Positions 34,607 through 42,899 of a DNA stretch of 64,000 nucleotides are shown piece by piece. Within the stretch, counting starts at the first letter, position 1. The number at the start of each line of letters is the position of its first letter. Below the pieces are notes generated by a model. That model was given only the letters and a program-made list of their open reading frames with translations. It did not search any database and had not been told where the DNA came from. The position numbers were made by a program, and so were the translations under genes. Source of the stretch: Merdimonas faecis (GTDB taxonomy: Bacteria; Bacillota; Clostridia; Lachnospirales; Lachnospiraceae); the NCBI RefSeq assembly GCF_001754075.1, contig NZ_MIEH01000018.1, forward strand, positions 434,001-498,000, in the 5' to 3' direction.

Positions 34607-35761
34607 TTATCCGATATATCCTGCCTTTTTCAGTTCTTCCTCAGCTTTTGCAAGGTTTGCATCGGATACACGAATGATCGGTCCGGTACATCCCATTCCA
34701 CTCTCTGCGTAGATATTGATCTTCCACAGCACTTTCACTGCATCCTCCAGGTCCATAACCTCGATACCTGGGATCTGTGCAGTAACAGTCTCCTTCGGAG
34801 GCTCTTTTACGTCTTCCTCCGCTGCCGCCGGCTTGGATGCTGCTTTCACAGAATCCAGGATCTCTTTGTAGCCTGCCTTCTTCGCTGCTGCGAACTCTGC
34901 TTTTGCTACTTCAAAGACTTTTCCTTTTACCAGCTGTGCTGCATAACGGATCGCATTTGCGATGACCGGTGCGCCGGAAGCTCTGGATACGATCATGACT
35001 AACTGCTCGTAGCCTTCTCCGATTCCCGGGCCATAGCCAAAGCCTGTTGCTTCAAAGCTTCCGCCGGTATTTGCGGATGACAGCATCTTCACCAGGATAT
35101 TTCCTGTCAGGGAATCTGTCACCATGATGTCCGGGGATGCCTGCAGCACGTCGTTTCCTCTCATCACGCATCCGCCGTCTGCACGGCTGGACTCTGCGAA
35201 TGTGATCGGATATCCGTTCTCCTGAAGCTGCTTTAATGCTTTCTCTGTCTGGCGTGCGCCGTCCACGTTCAGGATTCCCACTGTCGGATCCGGATTTCCG
35301 CAGGCCTTTGCTGCAATGATTCCGTATACCGCATTCTTGATCATTCCTTCAATACGGTCTGTACTGGAGGTTCCTGTGGTGTTGGCGATGTACATCTCTT
35401 TCCCGTATGCAGGTGTCACACAGCGTCCTACTGTAGATACTCCGATCGGGAACGGGAAGTGCATGGTCACTGCCGCGTCGATCTCTTTATTTTTCAGCAT
35501 TTCTTCCATCTTGTCGTGGCCTTCTTCATCGTTTGCCACTTTGACGGTTGTCACGCCTTCTGCCTCTAAAGTACCGATATAATATACATCGATGCCGTCT
35601 TTTGCCGCCTCTACGGCTGCAGCCATGGAGTTCTCCTCTCCATGCTCGCTTCCCATTCCGGTCAGCGCGATCTTCGGTCTTTTTCCGAAGCTTCCTGTCT
35701 CTAACCCTTCTGCCATCTCCATAAAGGTGGTGGCAATCATTTTTTCTACACTATTTGCCAT
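34607..35761 (-). CDS. grdD: Glycine reductase complex component C, beta subunit
   Basis: Component C takes the Se-carboxymethyl group from GrdA and, with phosphate, releases acetyl phosphate; GrdD is the PlsX-like subunit that carries the acetyl intermediate. I use the ATG at 35761 (MANSVEKMIATTFMEM), 384 residues, behind AAGGGGTGG. Recognisable stretches are KIALTGMGSEHGEENSM, GFGYGPGIGEGYEQLVMIVS and, near the C-terminus, AESGMGCTGPIIRVSDAN, whose Cys is the acetyl-binding candidate. It begins 12 bases after grdC and is the last operon gene. An acidic/Ala-rich linker (KAASKPAAAEEDVKEPPKE) precedes the C-terminal Cys domain. Confidence 0.95.
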   Translation of the reverse strand: MANSVEKMIATTFMEMAEGLETGSFGKRPKIALTGMGSEHGEENSMAAAVEAAKDGIDVYYIGTLEAEGVTTVKVANDEEGHDKMEEMLKNKEIDAAVTMHFPFPIGVSTVGRCVTPAYGKEMYIANTTGTSSTDRIEGMIKNAVYGIIAAKACGNPDPTVGILNVDGARQTEKALKQLQENGYPITFAESSRADGGCVMRGNDVLQASPDIMVTDSLTGNILVKMLSSANTGGSFEATGFGYGPGIGEGYEQLVMIVSRASGAPVIANAIRYAAQLVKGKVFEVAKAEFAAAKKAGYKEILDSVKAASKPAAAEEDVKEPPKETVTAQIPGIEVMDLEDAVKVLWKINIYAESGMGCTGPIIRVSDANLAKAEEELKKAGYIG

Positions 35762-35773
35762 ATTCACCACCCC

Positions 35774-37312
35774 TTACTCTGCCATCAGGGTCGCAGCAAA
35801 ATCTTTCATCGCTTTCGCAATCAGTCCCTTTACTTCTTCTTCGGATACACCTGCAGCTGCCTCTTCTTCTGCTGCGGTATTTCCGTGGATCAGGAAGGAT
35901 ACTCCGTCGAACAGGTTGGTCATACGTCCAAGGAACAGACTTCCTTTTCCGATGATCATTGCGTTCTTGATCTTTCCTTCCTTGATATCTTCACATGCAG
36001 GTCCGATATACGGTACTCCTGACGGGATATGTCCCTGGGTCGGTGCCCATCCGGTCAGTCCCTTCTCTGTTGTGAAGTTTGCCAGCTCTTTTCTGTCCAG
36101 CTCGCCTCTCTTAACTGCCAGCGCACCGATCATCTTGTAGTTGGCAAGCGGAACATCTCCTGCTCCTGCCGGTTTTGTGATATCCGGGTTCTGCATCTCC
36201 GGTGAGAATTTATCGATATCTGTGATCTTCATTCCCACTCTGTCTAACGGATCTGCCACCAGGCTTCCGATTACGTTCTGCGGAGCGGAACCGGTTCCTA
36301 CAGTGTGGCGTCCAAGTACGTTTAAGTCGATCTCCGGGCTTACACCGTCGTTTTCAGAAATAACAACTGCGAATCCGCCCAGGCAGTCTTCCAGGATCGG
36401 AAGGCCTTTCTTTACATGGTCTTTTCCGTTCATACCAAGTTTTGCAGTACATCCTCCGGAAGTAACTACAACAGTCTTGTATGCGCCGGATTTTACCAGT
36501 GCTGCAGCTTCGATCACTGCGTGAGTCGGAGCAGCACAGAAACCTCTTGCGTCAGATCCTGTAGCATTTACCAGTCCGGCGATCTCTGCAGCAGCCTTTG
36601 CGAAGTTGCCGCCGCCTCTCTGGTTCATGTCACCGCAGGCTTCCTCTGCACAGTCGATCACATACTCAACCTCTGCTTTGTCGATGCCGGCGTTGCGTAC
36701 AGCATAGAGAAGTGCCAGTACGCTGGAAGCCTTGCTCATCAGGTTCTCATGCATAACGTGAGCAGACAGGTTCACGTCGATATCGTGTGCACGTTTTACA
36801 CATCCTACCAGCTTATCGTTGAAGTACAGGCCTTCTGCATGCTCTTCATTTACGAAGTGCTCGATCTCGCTGAGCTCTACACCTTCGTGGATCATAGCAA
36901 CGATGTCCTCTCCGATGATCGGATCAGCTGCAAATTTATCCTTATACTCTGCTACGAAGTCTTTGTCCAGTCTGACAACCTCGAACTGGTCGCAAGCCTG
37001 TACCAGGAACAGGAACTCTTCCTCCGGCATGATCTCGCCGTATTTTCCGTAACGGTCTGCATCCTCTTTCTTCTTGTCATACCATGGGAACTCTACGCCT
37101 GCCAGCTCTTCCGGATGAACATTTCCGATGTAGGTCTGGTTCGGCCAGTATTTTACTGCATCCTCATAAGAACGCAGGTTAGATTTTACCTCTTTCAGGT
37201 ATTCGGACTCCGGATTTACGATCATTTCCGTTGTCTGTGTGGTTCCGTTATAATACACCATGTCCGGAGTATGTACCAATACATAGCTCGCTCCCTTGAT
37301 TACACTGTTCAT
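35774..37312 (-). CDS. grdC: Glycine reductase complex component C, alpha subunit
   Basis: FabH/thiolase-like subunit of component C that works with GrdD to form acetyl phosphate. It is 512 residues, the usual length. Features include VLVHTPDMVYYNGTTQT near the N-terminus, the thiolase-like core VTSGGCTAKLGMNGKDHVKKG, HTVGTGSAPQNVIGSLVADP, and the C-terminal IGKGSLFLGRMTNLFDGVSF. It is separated from grdA by 185 bases holding a hairpin with a U-tract, so its transcription may be reduced relative to grdA. The start has AAAGGTGG. It is inseparable functionally from grdD. Confidence 0.95.
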   Translation of the reverse strand: MNSVIKGASYVLVHTPDMVYYNGTTQTTEMIVNPESEYLKEVKSNLRSYEDAVKYWPNQTYIGNVHPEELAGVEFPWYDKKKEDADRYGKYGEIMPEEEFLFLVQACDQFEVVRLDKDFVAEYKDKFAADPIIGEDIVAMIHEGVELSEIEHFVNEEHAEGLYFNDKLVGCVKRAHDIDVNLSAHVMHENLMSKASSVLALLYAVRNAGIDKAEVEYVIDCAEEACGDMNQRGGGNFAKAAAEIAGLVNATGSDARGFCAAPTHAVIEAAALVKSGAYKTVVVTSGGCTAKLGMNGKDHVKKGLPILEDCLGGFAVVISENDGVSPEIDLNVLGRHTVGTGSAPQNVIGSLVADPLDRVGMKITDIDKFSPEMQNPDITKPAGAGDVPLANYKMIGALAVKRGELDRKELANFTTEKGLTGWAPTQGHIPSGVPYIGPACEDIKEGKIKNAMIIGKGSLFLGRMTNLFDGVSFLIHGNTAAEEEAAAGVSEEEVKGLIAKAMKDFAATLMAE

Positions 37313-37387
37313 TGGTTTTCCACCTTTCTCTTATTCATAAAATATAAACTGACGTGCAGTTTATGGATGAAATCTATAAATATATAG

Positions 37388-37434
37388 AAAAAAGGAGCAG
37401 CCCCATTTCTGGGAACATACGTGGGTCTGCCCCT
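37388..37434 (-). terminator. Internal terminator or attenuator between grdA and grdC
   Basis: Minus-strand stem GGGGCAG/CTGCTCC (one G-U) extended by A-T, followed directly by TTTTTT. An inner CCC/GGG hairpin is possible. A separate smaller hairpin (GCAGG/CCTGC) lies just upstream near 37450-37475. Probably partial readthrough, as grdC and grdD lack a strong promoter of their own. Confidence 0.65.
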
Positions 37435-37497
37435 CTCCTAAATCTTTAACAGGGGACGCAGGAATTTCTATAAAACCTGCGCCCTATTCAGAACTGA

Positions 37498-37959
37498 TTA
37501 AAGCTGCTCTCTGATGGCGTTCATCTCAGATACGATGTCGTCAACGTCAAGAACCATCTCCATCATGCCTACCTGTTCGTCATAAACTGCCTCGTCAAAC
37601 TCTTCTTTGATCTCTGGCTCACATACGTGATATACCGCGAGTCCAAGCTGGACCCCTGTCAACGGACCTGCGAAAGTAGGATCACCAAGGGTTACAGTCT
37701 CAGCTGCAAGTCCTGCAGCTTCGCCCTCTGCTGCACCAAGAACTACTACTAAGTTCTCTGCACCATACTCCTCAGCGAATTCTTTTACTCTCTTCTGGTT
37801 TTCCAGATCCATTGCGCCTGCGCTCGTTCAGACGAAACATTCCGTGGATGAGAATACGATCTCAGCGCCTGCAGTCTTTACACATTCTGCGATAGCCGGT
37901 CCTGGTACTCCGTCACGGTCTCCGATAATTATTGCTTTTTTGCCTTCTAAAATAGCCAT
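37498..37959 (-). CDS. grdA: Glycine reductase selenoprotein A (UGA = selenocysteine)
   Basis: Small acidic selenoprotein that carries the carboxymethyl group as a selenoether between components B and C. Reading through an in-frame TGA (37828-37830, codon 44) gives 153 residues beginning [17 protein letters not shown]. The redox motif is CFVU followed by [11 protein letters not shown]: Cys41 and Sec44, the CxxU site known for GrdA. The downstream part [17 protein letters not shown] is family typical. A gene finder that treats TGA as stop would report only a 104-residue fragment beginning at Met50. A 5-bp hairpin at 37794-37807 is a possible SECIS. It sits between trxA and grdC, an unusual order. 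Confidence 0.95.
37794..37807 (-). promoter_or_regulatory. Candidate SECIS hairpin in grdA
   Basis: Minus-strand TCTGG-AAAA-CCAGA, a 5-bp stem starting 21 bases after the UGA. If the closing G-C opens, the loop begins with G as in bacterial SECIS elements. Weaker than the grdB hairpin. Confidence 0.45.
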
Positions 37960-38030
37960 AATTATGCGACTCTCCTTTCTTGTTTTTCAACAGGTTTAAT
38001 CTATGATTTAGAAAACATCTATTCTCTGGA

Positions 38031-38348
38031 TTAGATGTATTTCTTAATCATCGCTTCAATACTTTCCTCGGTACAGTCATCCTTTACCAGCTCTTCTACT
38101 TTTTCTCCATCTTTGTAGATTGCCATAACCGGAAGTCCGAGAACCTTCTGTGCGATTGCCAGACGGCGTGCCTTTGTGGTGTTCAGGGATGTGAATTTCA
38201 GTTTGTCACCATAGGTCTCTGCAAACTCATGTACCTTCGGCATCAGAGCCTGGCACGGTACACATCCGTCACCGTAGAAATCTACGAATACATAACCGTC
38301 TGCTTTTAATACTTCCTCTTCAAATGTGTTCTTATCTACATCTAACAT
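38031..38348 (-). CDS. trxA: Thioredoxin of the glycine reductase system (GCVPC)
   Basis: Passes electrons from TrxB to the glycine reductase selenoproteins. It is 105 residues with a thioredoxin fold; the active site reads DGCVPCQ (Cys29, Cys32) in place of the universal WCGPC, and the cis-Pro is kept in LGLPVMAIY. Glycine-reductase-linked thioredoxins from amino-acid-fermenting clostridia are known for this GCVPC variant. It is downstream of trxB by 86 bases and upstream of grdA by 71. The start has AAGGAGG. Cytoplasmic, no signal peptide. Confidence 0.95.
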   Translation of the reverse strand: MLDVDKNTFEEEVLKADGYVFVDFYGDGCVPCQALMPKVHEFAETYGDKLKFTSLNTTKARRLAIAQKVLGLPVMAIYKDGEKVEELVKDDCTEESIEAMIKKYI

Positions 38349-38434
38349 GAACTTGTCCTCCTTAAGATTTATTTATTGATATCATAATACACAGCTTCTT
38401 AAACTGCAATGTACAAAGAAGCTATCTGTTCAAC

Positions 38435-39379
38435 TTAGAAATAATCGGACATACTTCTTTCTACCTGTACGGCTGCGATCGCTCCGTCTGCCGCTGCAGT
38501 CACTACCTGACGCAGGCTCTTCACGCGCACATCCCCGGCTGCATATACATTCGGGATATTGGTGTGCATATCGTCATCCGTCTTGATGTATCCTCTTTCA
38601 TCCATGTCGATGATGCCTTCGAACGGTTTGGTGTTCGGTACGGTTCCAATGAAGCCGAAGACTCCGAACATGCCGTCTTCTTCGTCTGCCTCTACGGTTG
38701 TGATCTCACCAGTCTTAACGTTCTTAACCTTCATCCACTGCAGGATGTCGTCTCCGCCTACTTCTTCAACGACTGTATCCCACATAAAGTGAAGCTTCGG
38801 ATTCTTGAATGCCTTCTCCTGGATGGATTTAGCGGCACGCAGCTCGTTTCTTCTGTGGATGATCGTAACCTTTCTTGCGAACTTTGTCAGGTACATCGCT
38901 TCTTCTACTGCGGAGTCTCCGCCGCCTACTACGTATACCTCAAAGTCCTCAAAGAAGTTAGCGTCACAGGTTGCACAGTAGGAAACACCTTTGCCCATGA
39001 ACTCTGCCTCGCCCTTGCATCCGATCGGTCTTGCATGAGCGCCGGTAGCGATGATCACGTTCTTTGCCTGGTATTCAGCTTTTTCGCTCTTTAATACCTT
39101 AATGTCTCCGTTCAGCTCTACCTCTTTGATAGTGTCAGATACACGCTCTGCGCCGAACTTCTCTGCCTGCTGTGTCATCCTGGCGATCAGGGACGGTCCG
39201 GACTCTCCTTCTACGATCTGTCCCGGATAGTTCTCGATCTCATCTGTGATCGCGATCTGTCCGCCGTCCTGTCCTTTCTCGATGATCAGAACGGAAAGGC
39301 GGCTTCTCCCTGCATACAGGCCTGCCGCTAATCCGGCAGGGCCTGCGCCAAGGACGATAACATCATAAATCTTGCTCAT
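38435..39379 (-). CDS. trxB: Thioredoxin reductase
   Basis: FAD enzyme that reduces thioredoxin with NADPH (or NADH). The 314 residues are typical of the low-molecular-weight class. FAD-binding VIVLGAGPAGLAAGLYAGR is N-terminal, the redox centre is SYCATCDANFF (Cys135, Cys138), the nucleotide-binding VYVVGGGDSAVEEAMYL follows, and the C-terminal VYAAGDVRVKSLRQVVTAAADG contacts FAD. Its place between grdB and trxA shows dedication to glycine reduction. The basic HRRNE after the GGGDSAVEEA motif favours NADPH, by analogy. Confidence 0.96.
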   Translation of the reverse strand: MSKIYDVIVLGAGPAGLAAGLYAGRSRLSVLIIEKGQDGGQIAITDEIENYPGQIVEGESGPSLIARMTQQAEKFGAERVSDTIKEVELNGDIKVLKSEKAEYQAKNVIIATGAHARPIGCKGEAEFMGKGVSYCATCDANFFEDFEVYVVGGGDSAVEEAMYLTKFARKVTIIHRRNELRAAKSIQEKAFKNPKLHFMWDTVVEEVGGDDILQWMKVKNVKTGEITTVEADEEDGMFGVFGFIGTVPNTKPFEGIIDMDERGYIKTDDDMHTNIPNVYAAGDVRVKSLRQVVTAAADGAIAAVQVERSMSDYF

Positions 39380-39435
39380 TTTGTCTCGTCTCCTTTTTTA
39401 TGAGTTTTACTCAGCTTTACCTAAGATAACCTCTT

Positions 39436-40746
39436 TTATTCGAAGATTGTCTGTCCGTCAACTTCTGTTGTTAAAGCCTTCAGAGCTTTTTCAACGATCT
39501 CGCGACGAAGTTTCTTCTCTTCGTCCTTATCCAGAGCCGGGTTACCCAGCGGATGAGGAATAGCGATAGCCGGAACGATTCTGTTCGCTCCTACAGTCAT
39601 AGAGATAGGAGTTACTGTACAGATATGTACAACCGGAATACCAGCTCTCTCGATTTCTTTTACCATCGTTGCACCGCAACGAGTACAGGTACCTCAGGTA
39701 GAGGTGAGGATCACGGCATCTACTCCGTCAGCCTTCAGCTTCTGAGAGAATTCATCTGCGAATGCTTTTGCAGATGCAACGGCTGTTCCGTTACCGGTAG
39801 TGGTGTAGAACAGGTGATGCAGTTCTCCGATGATTCCTTCTTTTTCCATATCACGAAGCACATCTACCGGAAGTACACGGTCAGCATCTTCGTTTGCATA
39901 TACCGGGTCATATCCGCCGTGTGCGGTTTCATAAGTTTCTTCTGTCAGATCCATCACGCCAGCGATATCATACTCTCCATAATGAGAAGCACTGGAGCTT
40001 TCGATGTGATCCGGATTTCCCTTCGGAACGATACCACCGGAAGTAACCAGAGCGATCTTTGCGTGTGCCAGATCCTTAACTGCCGGATTCGGATCTACTC
40101 TGTCGAAATCAGGCATCGGGAACTCTGTAGTGAACGGCTTGTCTGCCAGCTTCTTGATCAGCATGTCAACCGCTCTCTTAGATCCTCTTTCCTTCTCGAA
40201 GAAGTTTACACGAACGCCGTTCGGCATGTAACCTTCCACACAGGATGCTCCGATAGCTTCGCCCTTTGCCAGTTTAAGAGCAAGAGGAGCCATCTTCTTA
40301 ACAGCATCTCTCATACCAGCTGCACTGTTCTTTGTAGATACCATGTATACCTGGTTCTTGAACATATCTGCACCAGGGTTCTCTACATACATACCAGTCA
40401 GAGACGGGATTCCCAGCTCTTCCTGTACAGCAGCTGCGATCGTTCCGCAAGCCACACCATAACGTCCAGCATTGAATGCCGGTCCTGCGATAAATACGTC
40501 CGGAGCCTGCTCTTTTACCATTTCCAGGATCTGAGCTTTTGCTGTCTCCAGGTTTTCATTGAAATAAGAGTCTCCACAGATGATCGTTGCAATGATCTCT
40601 GCTTCATCTTTAAAACTTGCCATAAATGCAGTACCCGGTCCTACTACTTCTCCTACACGGATCTCTGCCGGATAATCTGCTTTTTCTTCTCCACCAATCT
40701 GTGCAAAGAACTGATTGATGTAATGAACAACTTTAATTTTTGCCAT
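39436..40746 (-). CDS. grdB: Glycine reductase component B gamma subunit, selenoprotein (UGA = Sec)
   Basis: Substrate-specific selenoprotein that attacks the Schiff base formed by GrdE and moves the carboxymethyl group to GrdA. Reading through the in-frame TGA at 39694-39696 (codon 351) gives 436 residues, the usual length. The site reads ILTSTUGTCTRCGATM, a UxxCxxC motif. Start at 40746 (MAKIKVVHYINQFFAQIGG) with a GGAGGAG ribosome site. The sarcosine and betaine reductase homologues are close in sequence; glycine is preferred because grdE and a glycine riboswitch are linked. A perfect hairpin follows the UGA. Treating TGA as stop would split the gene into 356- and 76-residue pieces. Confidence 0.95.
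39667..39681 (-). promoter_or_regulatory. SECIS hairpin in grdB
   Basis: Perfect CGTTGC-GGT-GCAACG hairpin beginning 12 bases after the UGA; loop starts with G about 18 bases from the UGA and also holds a U. This fits the bacterial SECIS model for SelB-dependent readthrough. Confidence 0.7.
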
Positions 40747-40765
40747 GATGTTTTCTCCTCCCTTC

Positions 40766-42046
40766 CTATCTTGCACTCAGTCTGTTGAAACCAGTCTCGT
40801 TTGTCGCACCTGTCAGTACCTGAAGCTCAACTTCCAGAGAACCGTCCTCGCGAAGTGTCTCTTCACTTGCACCTGCGATCTTTGTTACATAATCCAGGGT
40901 TCCGATGACTTTGTCAAGTTTCGGCAGGATGATCACCTGATTTGCATTTCCGCCAGTTACTACTGCATCAGCAGCCGGATCGGAGTCAGCCAGAGACTGA
41001 GATTTTCCGTCACGTCCAGCATACTCGTCTGTAATGATGACTGTCTTAACACCTTCTGCCTCGATCTTCTTGCAGTTCATGATCAGGTCAGTATCCGGGT
41101 TACCAAATCCTTCCTGAGATACGATAACACCGTCCAGGTCTAACATCTTACACAGTTTTGCAGTCCAGTCAGAAGAGCGCATCTTGTCAGCCAGATATAC
41201 GTTCTCGTTTGTGATGATATGGCCTACAAAGTTGAATGCTTTTCCGTGCTGCTCAAACATGTCATGTACAACCGGGTTATTCTGGTGTACATAAGTCGGG
41301 TTCTTGTCACATGCAGATACACAGTTACCGGAAACAATAGCTCCGTCCATGATCTCTGTCGGGCTCATGATCGTAGGAACGATCTTCTTTGCATCTACGC
41401 CGTATACATATGTATCGTGCAGAAGTCCCTGACTCTGAAGCATCTGTACATAAGCAACTCTCGGCAGGTCCGGATATTTCTCAATACCTTCTTTAATGCC
41501 GCAGGTCTCATAAACCTTTGTCTCATCCGGTGTCAGGTCACGTGCCAGTTCACCAATGTATGTTGCAACTCTGAAGCCTGCGAAACGAACAGCCTTCTCA
41601 TAGTCATGCTGTTTGATATCGTCTACCGGCTCACATACCATTACCAGGTTCAGTGTCTTGGAAAACGGTGTGTACTCAGCTCCAGGACCTGTCATATCAA
41701 TGATACCTTCCTGGAAACCTACGATCTTACCTGCTGTTACAACAGCCATTCCTTTTAACGCATAGGTTTTGCCCTCTCCAACAGTGTCTACCTTTGCGAT
41801 AACGCCCGGGAAGATTCCCCCTCTTCCCTCAACCTTTACACGAGGTTCAATAACGTCTTTTACCGGTGTGATTCTTACAGACTCTCCCGGTTTTGCGATA
41901 TCAAATGATACGCTCTTGATCTTCTCATCTTCAAGAGCTACTGCCTTTACGGCCTCTTCGGATACATAAAGGATTCCGTCTTCGATCTTGGACTCAGAAG
42001 CGAACTGAATATCCTTAATGTAAATGTGTCCCATTTCTAATCTCAC
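40766..42046 (-). CDS. grdE: Glycine reductase component B, pyruvoyl proprotein (alpha and beta)
   Basis: Proprotein that self-cleaves to give two subunits, one with an N-terminal pyruvoyl group that binds glycine as a Schiff base. It is 426 residues if the GTG at 42046 is the start; AAGGAGG lies nine bases upstream. With this numbering the cleavage site Asn241-Cys242 (IVSGNCVSACDKNP) falls exactly at the position reported for the characterised clostridial GrdE. Other features: FPGVIAKVDTVGEGKTYALKG and ARDLTPDETKVYETCGIKEG. It is followed closely by grdB, with which it forms component B. Confidence 0.95.
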   Translation of the reverse strand: MRLEMGHIYIKDIQFASESKIEDGILYVSEEAVKAVALEDEKIKSVSFDIAKPGESVRITPVKDVIEPRVKVEGRGGIFPGVIAKVDTVGEGKTYALKGMAVVTAGKIVGFQEGIIDMTGPGAEYTPFSKTLNLVMVCEPVDDIKQHDYEKAVRFAGFRVATYIGELARDLTPDETKVYETCGIKEGIEKYPDLPRVAYVQMLQSQGLLHDTYVYGVDAKKIVPTIMSPTEIMDGAIVSGNCVSACDKNPTYVHQNNPVVHDMFEQHGKAFNFVGHIITNENVYLADKMRSSDWTAKLCKMLDLDGVIVSQEGFGNPDTDLIMNCKKIEAEGVKTVIITDEYAGRDGKSQSLADSDPAADAVVTGGNANQVIILPKLDKVIGTLDYVTKIAGASEETLREDGSLEVELQVLTGATNETGFNRLSAR

Positions 42047-42122
42047 TTTTGATTCCCTCCTTAAAAATTTGTTTATATTGTCTAAGCTTCAATGCTTTTA
42101 CAACCTGACTTTTCATGCCTGC

Positions 42123-42515
42123 CTATGCCCAGACATCCGCGGAAGACATTCCGCTTTCCAGAAGCGTTAAGTCAATCATCTGGAAATCCTCATACACATC
42201 CGACTGAAACTGATCCCCTTTGAAGCGGAACTTCCCGCAGGCCTGGATCGCATTTTCAATCAGTCTTAAAGACGCCGGATCCATCCGCCCTTTTGTACTG
42301 GACATCAGCATGGATTTATATGGTGTTTCATTTGGCTTTACGCTTCCTGACAAAGGGTGTGTCAAGAGCTGATACCCCTGATGGATCCTGTCTCTGGCCT
42401 CTTTCAGAATATCTTCATAAGAGACTTCCCGATAGATCACATCATGCGAATTTTTAAATTTTTCATAGACAAGAGGATTATTTGTAATCACTGTGTAGCC
42501 AGTCTGCATGGACAT
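42123..42515 (-). CDS. grdX: GrdX family protein
   Basis: Small protein of 130 residues, always found at the head of glycine, sarcosine or betaine reductase operons; its role is unknown. Typical parts are YTVITNNPLVYEKFKNSHDV, a central basic/His stretch GYQLLTHPLSGSVKPNETPYKSM and SSTKGRMDPASLRLIENAI. There is no Cys-rich or nucleotide-binding motif that I can name. It is the first gene after the riboswitch leader, 76 bases before grdE. The ATG at 42515 has AAGGAG ten bases upstream; a second ATG two codons on is possible. Confidence 0.9.
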   Translation of the reverse strand: MSMQTGYTVITNNPLVYEKFKNSHDVIYREVSYEDILKEARDRIHQGYQLLTHPLSGSVKPNETPYKSMLMSSTKGRMDPASLRLIENAIQACGKFRFKGDQFQSDVYEDFQMIDLTLLESGMSSADVWA

Positions 42516-42562
42516 CGGGTCTTCTCTCCTTCTAGATCACTTTTTTCAGATAAACAGGCTTT

Positions 42563-42606
42563 AAAAAAGGGCGTCCAAACGCACAACCGTGTGCGTAAGT
42601 CGCCCC
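42563..42606 (-). terminator. Terminator in the glycine riboswitch leader
   Basis: Minus-strand outer arms GGGCG/CGCCC and inner arms ACGCACA/TGTGCGT followed by TTTTTT, 48 bases before grdX. This is the expression platform candidate. Confidence 0.8.
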
Positions 42607-42678
42607 TTTCCTGTCTTTTGCCCTGATATATATCTTTTAAAAGCTTTATCATACAGCACAAGATTCAGAATGTGGTCC

Positions 42679-42763
42679 GTTTTCCAGTCCTTTTGCCTGA
42701 AAGTTTCACCCCTGAAAGGGCTTGCCTCTTCGGCGGCCATCTGATGACTCTCTCTTGGAAAAC
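42679..42763 (-). ncRNA. Glycine riboswitch, single aptamer
   Basis: The P1 arms GTTTTCCA (42756-42763) and TGGAAAAC (42679-42686) pair perfectly. Between them are the conserved aptamer parts: AGAGAGAGTC near the 5' side, GCCGAAGAGGCAAGCCC, then CTTTCAGGCAAAAGGAC. Only one aptamer is seen, with no tandem partner on either side. It lies between the promoter at 42824-42852 and the terminator at 42563-42606, upstream of grdX. Most glycine riboswitches turn genes on when glycine is present, which fits a glycine-consuming operon. Confidence 0.88.
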
Positions 42764-42823
42764 ATCAGCCCACTATTTAGTTCTATCCATAAATAATATC
42801 TATATGACTTATCATCTGTTTTT

Positions 42824-42852
42824 ATAATAACTGATTGTTAAATCATTTTCAA
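42824..42852 (-). promoter_or_regulatory. Promoter for the glycine reductase operon
   Basis: Minus-strand TTGAAA (42847-42852) and TATTAT (42824-42829), 17-base spacer. The transcript would start about 50 bases before the aptamer. Confidence 0.7.
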
Positions 42853-42899
42853 CAACAAAAAATCAATCCCGTCAATTTAGTTCTTTTGCACAATTTATC

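Noticed and set aside
37498-37959. grdA as a truncated 104-residue protein
   Set aside because: Upstream sequence in the same frame encodes the conserved GrdA N-terminus with CFVU at codons 41-44, so the TGA is a Sec codon.
39436-40746. grdB as a broken gene because of an in-frame TGA
   Set aside because: The TGA falls in the known UxxCxxC position of GrdB, the frame continues intact to the usual length, and a SECIS-like hairpin follows. It is selenocysteine.
39553-40788. 411-codon plus-strand open frame opposite grdB
   Set aside because: Shadow of grdB. The protein is Cys/Ser/His-rich in the way typical of antisense frames.
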